DNA of 14,170 nucleotides from positions 1 through 14,170 of the forward strand of contig JAJRSN010000098.1 of assembly GCA_024278715.1 (NCBI GenBank). Direction: 5' to 3'. Every line of letters starts with the position of its first letter. The stretch's first letter is position 1. The notes beneath the pieces were generated by a model that made no database searches, had not been told where the DNA came from, and saw only the letters and a list, made by a program, of their open reading frames with translations. The translations under genes were made by a program, and so were the position numbers. Origin of the DNA: Calditrichota bacterium. GTDB lineage: Bacteria; Calditrichota; Calditrichia; Calditrichales; Calditrichaceae. This document shows, piece by piece, positions 1-6,277 of the stretch.

Positions 1-138
1 GCTGGCTATTTATCGTTAAGGGTTAAGCGTATAAGCGTTAAGAGGACCTCTCCGACTCACTTAGCACGATAAATTGTTGTCACCGCTTTCTGACAATCTT
101 TTTCTTTTTTCCTTACCTGTCACTCATCAGGCATCACG
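1..138 (-). repeat. Left arm of long inverted repeat (copy 1 of terminal repeat element)
   Basis: Positions 1-120 are the exact reverse complement of 10800-10919, and similarity continues to about 138/10782 with two mismatches in the last 18 bases. The arm begins at the first base of the window, so the match may extend beyond it. Read on the minus strand, it has a purine-rich start, a core containing AAAAAGATTGTCAGAAAGC, a palindromic AGAGGTCCTCT, and a tail of TTAAC/TATAC words spaced 7-8 bases apart. No open reading frame of note is present. A diverged copy of the core and tail lies at about 12700-12835. Confidence 0.93.
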
Positions 139-210
139 GCTTTCTGCTCTCCGCTCTCTGTTTTCTCTTTTTTCCTTTTTCATTTTTCTTACTCGTCACC
201 TTTCACCTTT

Positions 211-300
211 GCCCTAAAGGGCGGAGAAGAAGGGGGAGATGTCTTTGTTCCCAGCAATAAATTGCTGGGCTACTATCGTTTAATTCCTACGGAATTAATA
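211..300 (-). repeat. Three-hairpin repeat module, copy 1
   Basis: Read on the minus strand, this module contains TTCCGTAGGAA (284-294), a hairpin CCCAGCAA-TTTA-TTGCTGGG (250-269) and a hairpin GCCC-TTTA-GGGC (211-222). A second copy lies at 12589-12680 (+). The first 57 bases differ at three positions, and a 17-base stretch around the last hairpin is identical, while the linker between them has diverged. One difference falls in the long stem and turns a C-G pair into U-G, so pairing is kept. The module lies downstream of the STAND gene in that gene's orientation. Its function is unknown; an mRNA 3'-end structure or a small mobile repeat are both possible. Confidence 0.75.
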
Positions 301-340
301 ATTAATAATATTTGAATTCACCCTTTAAAAACCATGTTCT

Positions 341-428
341 GTCATTTGGATCCCGCCAATGCAGGAGAAAAATCTTTTTACTTAAATAGGACCAAAAGAT
401 TTCTCTTCTCTTCGCTCATCGGAATGAC
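341..428. repeat. Imperfect palindromic (MITE-like) repeat with GTCATT/AATGAC ends
   Basis: The element opens with GTCATT (341-346) and closes with AATGAC (423-428). The arms are imperfectly complementary, for example AGAAAAATCTTTTT on the left against CCAAAAGATTTCTCTTCTC on the right, around a short AT-rich centre. It resembles the dispersed GTCATTCCGA...AAGATTT type of repeat that I recall from many environmental bacterial genomes; that resemblance is from memory and unverified. It carries no coding capacity. Confidence 0.6.
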
Positions 429-435
429 AAACACC

Positions 436-509
436 TGTTACTTTGTTACTTTGTCACTCTGTCACTCGTTACTTGTTACTCGTCACGCATTACGCATTAC
501 GCGTCACGA
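436..509 (-). repeat. Heptad-type stop-codon array downstream of the STAND gene
   Basis: On the minus strand this is a run of words such as CGTAATG, CGTGACG, AGTAACA and AGTGACA, giving a TGA or TAA about every 7-8 bases. It begins about 15 bases after the TGA stop (525-523) of the upstream gene. Because the spacing is not a multiple of three, successive stops cycle through all reading frames. The same pattern follows the hybrid kinase (10517 on) and the M48 peptidase (12532 on). Confidence 0.75.
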
Positions 510-522
510 CCTTATTGGTGAT

Positions 523-3249
523 TCAGTGTTTATGGCGGTTGCGGAAAAATTCCAACCCTGCCATAAGCAGCCCTCCGAAAAAGAATCCTTCGATTGAGCT
601 GAGTATCAGTTTGGATAACAGTCCGAAGTGTCCTTCACCGATCAATGATGCTAACGGTTCAAATTTAATTTCGGCGTTGGCAAAAGAGCGGGTAATAGCC
701 GCAATGCTTCCGCTGAATAAATTGCCTTTAAAAAGCGAGAGTGTAATGGCGCCCAGAGTGGCTGCAAAGGCTGCCGTGATAACTTTGGGTAGAATTTTTT
801 GAGGATAGAGTTGTTCCGCGATGGTCATTCCCAGCGAAAGACAGAACCCGAGAATAGCGCCTTCCAAAGCTCCTGTGATGTCAATAAGTTCCTGCCCGAA
901 AAGAGCGCGCAGGATGTCAACCCCTATTAAGTTAACAATTCCGCCGATTAGCATTCCGCCCAGGGTTCCGCCGACCACGGTCCACCATTGACTGTGGCGG
1001 TAGGTAACGTGGCGCATCAGTACAATGCCGCTGCTTATTCCTAGTCCGGCAAAAAAAGTAGCCAGAGCGCCGAGCGAAATGAGCACCAGCAGGTAGGTGA
1101 TGGTTTCGAAAGATTGCGCATGCCTTACAAACGCCAACAGCCCGGCTAATAAAGAACCCACCAGAAGCCCGGATAATGTCGCGCCCATGGTGGCGCCGCT
1201 TATCTCGCGCGTAATCTGCCGGCGATTGCGGTAGATTCGTACCCAAATTAACCCGGTAACCACCAGCAGGGCGACCAGCAGCGGTAATTTGCGCAGGTAA
1301 ACAAGAGTAATATCATAATCGCGTACGAACGAAAGACTGATTGCTCTGCGGATTAATCCGGCTTTTTTGTGGTTTTTTCCTTGAGCTAATTTTGCCTGAC
1401 CCTTTAGTCCCGAATTCTTTAGAAAAACGATGCTTGCCGCTTTTCTGACGTTCAGGTCTTCATCCCATAAAGCACGTTCGGTTAATAATTCCATTACCTT
1501 GGGATCTTTGATATGCAGACAGGATTCAATAGTACACATTCTTACGCCTGGATCGTTGGCTTTAATGGTTTTTTCGATGATCGCAGGAAGGTCCGGAATC
1601 ATCTCCTTTAGCCATTTTGGTAAAATATACCGGCGGTACAACATGCTTGTGGCGATAAAGCGCGCTTCCTGATGGGAAAGATCGAGATGGTTCTCAAAGG
1701 GCAATAGAATTTGAATTGCGTCTTCGTCCAGCAACAATCCGTGATGATGATAATTATCCATGGCGCGCTTAATCATAGCCTGAGCGCGCCGGATATTCTG
1801 TTCTTCGTCGGATATCCATTCGCGGATTCTGGGGATTAAAAAGTCGTGACTCAACTCAGCCCAATTTTTGCCCTCCTGCCGTCCCAGGCGGACAAGACGC
1901 GCATCGGAGAGTTCGTTTAACAGCTTTTTAATTTTGGAAGGACTGGTCTGGGCATCCGATAACCGATTCACCAAATCCTCGACGGGTAATACGAGTCGTT
2001 TTGATTCGATGGTAATAAGCGATTTAAGGATGCTTCTTACCAGGTCCAGCTCCCGTCCGTCGAAGCGGTGCAATACGCGATCCATGTAACTTTCGAGAAT
2101 GCGCGACGCTCCGCCCAAAAGGCGATAGTGTTCTCCGGTAATTCCCGCCTGAGGATCCCGGGAATCGTAAAGGACATCGCAAACAATCTGAAGCTGCGGC
2201 GGGTCGATATCTTCTTTGCCGTTTGAAAGATCGAGCAGAATCTCTTTAGCCAGTTTTTCCTCAAAAGGGCAGTTCACAGTCTGCGCAGGTTCCAAAATGG
2301 CGCGGATGGCTTGTTTGTTCGATAATTTCAGCAGGCGGTATTCGTGATGAAAAATTTCCGGAATGACCGGTTTAAAAAAACTCAATTCCGCTAAAAGGTC
2401 TTCCCTTAATACAAAAACAAGGCGAAAAGAAGATTGCTCGGTTTTGAACATTTCGGTCAGATAGCTCAAAAAAGTATTTCTGTGTTCCTCGTTCAGGAGC
2501 AGGAAAAAATCTTCAAATTGATCAAAAAAGAAGATAAATAATCGATTGGGATATTGTTCTTTTAATTTTTGCAGAATATTTTTCAGAGCCGAGGGCGACT
2601 TTGAGATGTGCCGCACGGGCAGAAAGGGCAAGAGCGATTCGAGCATTTGTTCGGTCGGATCGAGAAAACTGCGGATGATAAAGGTTTGATGTCCGAGTTC
2701 TTTTAGTGCGGGTATCACTCCGGCGCGTATCAAAGAACTTTTGCCAACGCCCGACCGTCCGTGCAAAATAAAACTGCGGTGAGCAAGAATTTTTGATCGA
2801 AGAATTTCAATCTCATGCTCACGACCAAAAAAAAGCTGCCTGTCTTCTTCGGTGAAATAATCGAGAAATTTGTAGGGACGGATCGGAGAAGGCACGCTAA
2901 TCGAACGTCCCATTCGATCGTGAAGAACCGGAAATACATCGGCAATAAAGATGTAACCGTGTTTTGCCACCGTTTTAATAAAACGCGGATTGTGGGCATC
3001 GTCGCCCAAACTTTTACGAATATCTTTAATGCATTGACTTAGCGCCGAATCGGTTACTATGGTGTCTTGCCATACTTTATCGAAAATCGCCTGCTTAGAT
3101 GTCAATTGATGATGATTCTCGACCAGTAAAGTCAGCACATCAAAATACTTTGAATTGAGCGGAATTACCTGTTCGCCGGTTTTTAGCTGGCGATTTTTTA
3201 AATCGATTTCAAAATTGCCAAAGCGAAAGCCAATAACCTGTTCTTTCAT
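523..3249 (-). CDS. Winged-helix/STAND ATPase/multi-pass membrane protein, putative transcriptional regulator
   Basis: This 908-residue protein starts with an OmpR/PhoB/CadC-type winged helix (about residues 6-103), with the family-typical segment ending in KTVAKHGYIF. A linker leads to a STAND-type NTPase opening with FFGREHEIEIL. The Walker A motif is GRSGVGKSS (164-172), and Walker B is the hydrophobic stretch ending in DQFED (243-247). FVLRED (279-284) and PPQLQIVCD (350-358) are motifs typical of the nSTAND1 group. A winged-helix-like segment follows at about 400-480 and a HEAT-like helical region at about 550-612. About seven glycine-rich hydrophobic segments lie between 655 and 902, so the C-terminus is probably embedded in the membrane. 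The N-terminus would be cytoplasmic and able to bind DNA, as in CadC, but with an ATPase switch in between. It is divergent from uppS across 155 bp, and no strong ribosome-binding site is visible. The trigger and target genes are unknown. An Avs-like defence role is possible but unsupported by context. Confidence 0.85.
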   Translation of the reverse strand: MKEQVIGFRFGNFEIDLKNRQLKTGEQVIPLNSKYFDVLTLLVENHHQLTSKQAIFDKVWQDTIVTDSALSQCIKDIRKSLGDDAHNPRFIKTVAKHGYIFIADVFPVLHDRMGRSISVPSPIRPYKFLDYFTEEDRQLFFGREHEIEILRSKILAHRSFILHGRSGVGKSSLIRAGVIPALKELGHQTFIIRSFLDPTEQMLESLLPFLPVRHISKSPSALKNILQKLKEQYPNRLFIFFFDQFEDFFLLLNEEHRNTFLSYLTEMFKTEQSSFRLVFVLREDLLAELSFFKPVIPEIFHHEYRLLKLSNKQAIRAILEPAQTVNCPFEEKLAKEILLDLSNGKEDIDPPQLQIVCDVLYDSRDPQAGITGEHYRLLGGASRILESYMDRVLHRFDGRELDLVRSILKSLITIESKRLVLPVEDLVNRLSDAQTSPSKIKKLLNELSDARLVRLGRQEGKNWAELSHDFLIPRIREWISDEEQNIRRAQAMIKRAMDNYHHHGLLLDEDAIQILLPFENHLDLSHQEARFIATSMLYRRYILPKWLKEMIPDLPAIIEKTIKANDPGVRMCTIESCLHIKDPKVMELLTERALWDEDLNVRKAASIVFLKNSGLKGQAKLAQGKNHKKAGLIRRAISLSFVRDYDITLVYLRKLPLLVALLVVTGLIWVRIYRNRRQITREISGATMGATLSGLLVGSLLAGLLAFVRHAQSFETITYLLVLISLGALATFFAGLGISSGIVLMRHVTYRHSQWWTVVGGTLGGMLIGGIVNLIGVDILRALFGQELIDITGALEGAILGFCLSLGMTIAEQLYPQKILPKVITAAFAATLGAITLSLFKGNLFSGSIAAITRSFANAEIKFEPLASLIGEGHFGLLSKLILSSIEGFFFGGLLMAGLEFFRNRHKH

Positions 3250-3404
3250 AATCCACTTTATAAATTTCTCACAATTCTCTCATGCATCGTTCTGCAACAT
3301 TTCATATATATACGAATCGATGGTCAATCCACAGTTACACTTAAACGTAAAGTTAAAAAATACTTTGATTTTTAACAAATTCAAAATAATCCGGGGATGA
3401 AAGA

Positions 3405-4157
3405 ATGAACAATCATTTTAAGTTGAATAATGCGGCGGAGTACGACGAAGAATTATTGCACGTGGCGATTATCATGGACGGCAACGGGCGCTGGGCGCAA
3501 CAACGAGGTAAACCGCGATTCTGGGGGCATCGGCAGGGAGCGGAGACGGCTAAAAAGATTATCGAGGCTGCGCCGAAATACGGAATTTCAACCTTAACTC
3601 TGTACGCTTTTTCTTCGGATAACTGGAAACGTCCGCGTCAGGAAGTGAGTATGCTGATGCAGTTGCTGCAAAGTAAATTACAAACCGAGGTGAAAACAAG
3701 TATTGAAAACGGCGTCCGGATCAGTTTTATCGGAAGAAGAGACCGTCTTGATTCAAGATTGGTAACCCAGATGGAAAGAGCCGAAGCGGACACCTCTTTC
3801 GGACAAAATTTGCATTTGCGTCTGGCTATCGATTATTCAGCCAGAGACGCGATGCTTCGAGCCGCTCAATTAGCCGCCAACGAAGAAGATTTGACCAGAG
3901 AAAAATTTTCCGAATATCTGGCGCAAGCAATGAATTGTTCAGAGATTTCACCCGATGTGGATTTATTGATCAGAACCGGCGGCGAGCAGCGTTTAAGCGA
4001 TTTTTTACTTTGGGAATGCGCTTACGCCGAATTTTATTTTACCAATGTCATGTGGCCCGACTTTAACGAAGAAGAACTGGCAAGAGCGGTAGAAACGTTT
4101 CATTCTCGCGAGCGTCGGTTTGGCGACGTTCCCCAGGCTCGGGTTTCGGTGGTTTAA
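3405..4157 (+). CDS. uppS: Isoprenyl transferase (undecaprenyl diphosphate synthase family)
   Basis: This 250-residue cis-prenyltransferase condenses isopentenyl diphosphate units onto farnesyl diphosphate to give the long-chain lipid carrier precursor for peptidoglycan and other envelope polymers. Conserved motifs are complete: HVAIIMDGNGRW with catalytic Asp25, WGHRQGAE (40-47), FSSDNWKRP (69-77), DLLIRTGGEQRLSDF (186-200, with the diphosphate-binding arginines) and the C-terminal WPDF. Length matches the bacterial family. The ATG at 3405 has a GGGGA ribosome-binding site at 3393-3397. It is usually grouped with cdsA and dxr, but here it stands alone, divergent from the STAND gene and followed by a gene-free stretch. 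The enzyme is expected to be cytosolic or peripheral on the inner face of the membrane. Confidence 0.95.
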   Translation: MNNHFKLNNAAEYDEELLHVAIIMDGNGRWAQQRGKPRFWGHRQGAETAKKIIEAAPKYGISTLTLYAFSSDNWKRPRQEVSMLMQLLQSKLQTEVKTSIENGVRISFIGRRDRLDSRLVTQMERAEADTSFGQNLHLRLAIDYSARDAMLRAAQLAANEEDLTREKFSEYLAQAMNCSEISPDVDLLIRTGGEQRLSDFLLWECAYAEFYFTNVMWPDFNEEELARAVETFHSRERRFGDVPQARVSVV

Positions 4158-4204
4158 AATTAAATTCAGGTTTTTTGAAGAGTCCGGCTATATTGGTATG
4201 TTAA

Positions 4205-4235
4205 GACATCGCAGGTCTTAAAAACCCGTGAAGTC
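4205..4235. repeat. Degenerate palindromic repeat downstream of uppS
   Basis: GACATCGCAGGT (4205-4216) and ACCCGTGAAGTC (4224-4235) are complementary at 9 of 12 positions around an AT-rich loop, and a nested AAGAC/GTCTT pair lies at 4203-4219. It resembles the GACCTCACAGGT...ACCTGTGAGGTC type of dispersed palindrome I recall from environmental genomes. The rest of 4158-4502 is AT-rich, and I see no gene in it and no convincing terminator. Confidence 0.4.
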
Positions 4236-4502
4236 CGTAAATCCGAACGAATTCGCCGAATCGGCAGATTACCTTATATTTAAATAGATTTGAATCTTTA
4301 GTTAAAATAATCGAAAATTTTGTTCTTTACAAGCAATGTCCTATTCCCTGAATCAAACACAATTACCGCTTAATGATCGATTTTTCTTTGCCGATAAAAT
4401 AACAACAGAACGTTAAGCGCCCGCCTCAATGCCGCTTATCTGTTTGCAAATAGAAAAGAATTCCCTTCTCGCTTTTTTGTTTTCCGTCCTCCGATCACCC
4501 GT

Positions 4503-4643
4503 TTACAAGTCGTACAAACGGTCGTCAATTTTCGGTTTTTTCTTTTTTGTTCGTAGGCGGTTAAAATTCTTTAACAAAAGGGGATCTTCGTTTTCGATAA
4601 GATCGCCCAATTCTTCTTCAATCTGTTCGGGGTCTTCGCCTTT
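4503..4643 (-). pseudogene. Orphaned 3' part of the FmdB-type gene beyond an in-frame TAA
   Basis: Immediately after the TAA at 4646-4644, 46 sense codons continue in the same frame to a second TAA at 4505-4503. The encoded segment begins KGEDPEQIEEELGDLIE and ends KIDDRLYDL. It is acidic then basic, with coding-like codon use, and it is the tail I expect for this family, whose members often run on as (E)xGEDPEKIEEE-like sequence. A single base change (for example GAA to TAA) would explain the interruption; with the codon read through, the protein would be 164 residues. There is no start codon or ribosome-binding site of its own, so the tail is made only if the TAA is read through or is a sequence error. 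Confidence 0.75.
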
Positions 4644-4997
4644 TTACATCCTCCGGATCGCTTCTTCCATTCCTTCGCCGAAATTGATGCCCGCTTCTCT
4701 GGCAAACTTTCGCATCAACGAAGCCATCTGTCTGGGATTGTTCTCATCGATGTTTTCCGCTTCGTTAGCGAGCGATTCCAGTACGCGTTCCATCCTTTGC
4801 TCGTCGATGCCGGCAAATTCATCGTCCGTGTCCGAATCTTTGCGTTCACCGGAAATGGCGGCAAAGATCGAGACCCGGCGTTCCAATTCAACGGTTTTGC
4901 ACGCGGGGCAGAGAGGCACTTTTTCGGTGTTCACGGTTCGGCTGAAAAATTTGTAGATTGTGTTGCACTGCGAACAATAAAATTCGTAAATCGGCAT
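4644..4997 (-). CDS. FmdB family zinc ribbon protein, truncated by in-frame stop
   Basis: The 117-residue product opens with MPIYEFYC, typical of FmdB-type proteins. It carries a zinc ribbon made of Cys8-x2-Cys11 and Cys30-x2-Cys33, followed by an acidic helical region and GINFGEGMEEAIRRM. FmdB proteins are small zinc-binding proteins of unclear role; a regulatory function has been suggested for the founding member. The start is supported by AGGGAGAAA about eight bases upstream on the minus strand. The TAA at 4646-4644 cuts the protein before its usual acidic tail, and coding sequence continues in frame to 4503. The zinc site lies fully upstream of the stop, so the truncated product may still fold. 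It is divergent from the PIN-like gene. Confidence 0.85.
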   Translation of the reverse strand: MPIYEFYCSQCNTIYKFFSRTVNTEKVPLCPACKTVELERRVSIFAAISGERKDSDTDDEFAGIDEQRMERVLESLANEAENIDENNPRQMASLMRKFAREAGINFGEGMEEAIRRM

Positions 4998-5069
4998 ACT
5001 GATTTCTCCCTTTTGTTTTTTGCAATAAAATAACTAATTTTTTGATGTCAGGAAAGAGTTGAGGTTGCG

Positions 5070-5567
5070 ATGCTTAAAATGAATGAGAACGAATTTTTGA
5101 AAATTATCGGACAATTCGCAAAGCTGAAAAATGCGGCTATCGATGCGAGCTCAATGATCTATTTGCAGCGGCTTAATTTGCTCGATCTTGTTTCTTCCGT
5201 CTTAAAATTGTTTACGACCCGGGATGTTTTCGACGAAACGGGCTTTGATTCTCTTCCGATTACGATCGTTCGGGAAGGAATAAATTCAAAACAAACGCCC
5301 GACGATCAACTGTTGAATCTTGCAATAAAATTGAATTGTGCGCTGATTTCCGAAGACGGAAAGATATTAAAAAAAGCACGGAATGCCGGAATTGACCATT
5401 TTAATACCTTAATGATTTTGATTTTTCTGTTCCGCAAAAATTACCTGACAGAAGAAGAATTGCAATCAAAGGCAAACGCGCTGCATCTATTTGCCAGATA
5501 TGACAGGAAAATACGCGAGTACGGCGAAGATTTGATTGCAAGAATTTTGAAATTGATGAATACGTAA
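5070..5567 (+). CDS. PIN-domain-like protein, solitary
   Basis: This 165-residue protein has the acidic pattern of a PIN-type ribonuclease fold: Asp25 in AAIDASSMIYL, Glu56 in VFDETGFD, Asp78/Asp79 in TPDDQLLNLA and Asp96 in ALISEDGKILKKA. In such proteins these residues hold a metal ion for RNA cleavage. Toxin-type PIN proteins are normally preceded by a small antitoxin gene in the same operon, but none is visible here: the upstream neighbour is the divergent FmdB-type gene. About 45 residues after the core (from LTEEEL onward) form an extra helical tail. GAGG at 5061-5064 supports the ATG at 5070; the ATG at 5079 is an alternative. RNase activity is inferred from fold-like motifs only. Confidence 0.65.
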   Translation: MLKMNENEFLKIIGQFAKLKNAAIDASSMIYLQRLNLLDLVSSVLKLFTTRDVFDETGFDSLPITIVREGINSKQTPDDQLLNLAIKLNCALISEDGKILKKARNAGIDHFNTLMILIFLFRKNYLTEEELQSKANALHLFARYDRKIREYGEDLIARILKLMNT

Positions 5568-5591
5568 AAAGTCGGTTTATACTCTTCTCCT

Positions 5592-5751
5592 TTAGATAGT
5601 CGCATAAGTAGGCGTTATTCTGACCCTACCCGTTTGCGGCATTCCCATCCCCACGCCGGACTTCATCAACAAATTCTTCGGTTTTTGATTTAATTCGGGA
5701 CAACGATACTCCTTCTGTTTCTGCGATGATTTTAATGAGTTTTCCTGCAAG
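5592..5751 (-). pseudogene. Possible gene remnant, unidentified
   Basis: On the minus strand 5751-5635 reads as coding-like sequence including GKLIKIIAETEGVSLSRIK and TEEFVDEVR, opened by a stop (5754-5752) rather than a start. Near the end a different frame looks better, giving GMGMPQTGRVRITPTYATI up to a TAA at 5594-5592, which would fit a frameshift. I do not recognise the family. The piece has no start codon or ribosome-binding site and is bounded upstream by a repeat-like CTCCCTTTTTAAAGGGGG hairpin near 5774-5791. It may be the 3' end of a decayed gene or chance. Confidence 0.3.
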
Positions 5752-5985
5752 CTACTACCAATTTAAAACTCATCTCCCTTTTTAAAGGGGGACGACAAAT
5801 TTTGGACAAACAATCAATATTTACCGAGGGGGATCTTTATCCGCAATTTTCTAATCCACACAAGCCGGAACCGATAAATTCCTTCATTAATTTTAAAGTC
5901 TTTCTTCTAACTCTTTAAACATTAATTTTCTATTCCAAAAACAATAAATTCATAACGAAAACGCTGATGCACGGAATTGTCCGAT

Positions 5986-6031
5986 CGCCCCCGATCAGTC
6001 TTTTCATAAAAAGATTGCCGTTAATCGGGCG
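5986..6031. other. Nested hairpin in gene-free region
   Basis: CGCCCCCGAT (5986-5995) pairs with ATCGGGCG (6024-6031) with a two-base bulge. Inside it TCTTTT (5999-6004) pairs with AAAAGA (6009-6014) around a CATA loop. No T-run follows closely, so it is not a classical terminator. It lies about 250 bases upstream of the sensor kinase. The remaining part of 5568-6277 is AT-rich, and apart from the possible remnant and a repeat-like hairpin near 5774 I see nothing convincing. Confidence 0.3.
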
Positions 6032-6277
6032 CATTCTCACATACGTAAGATGAACAACAAATATTCGCGGCGCTCAAGAAAATATATTTAATACCGATCA
6101 CTTAATTGTAAAGTAAAAAATATGTAGCGTAATATGTACATTTAAAAAATGATATTAAATCAAATTCAAAATACAGAGCAAAAAGAAATGCGCCTTGTAA
6201 AATTATTAAGGAGGATATATTTAATAGCGTTGTATAATGTTATTTTATTTTGAGTAATAGTAATAATAGGGTGACCT

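Noticed and set aside
4429..4956. Open frame of 175 codons on the plus strand
   Set aside because: It lies antisense to the FmdB-type gene and its in-frame tail, shows no family motif, and has the low-complexity serine/arginine composition of a shadow frame.
6233..6238. Perfect TATAAT as kinase promoter
   Set aside because: No acceptable -35 box at 16-18 bases and the region is very AT-rich, so it is not listed as a feature.
6149..6253. 34-codon plus-strand frame upstream of the kinase
   Set aside because: No ribosome-binding site before its ATG and no recognisable sequence; the AAGGAGG at 6208 inside it has no start codon at a proper distance.
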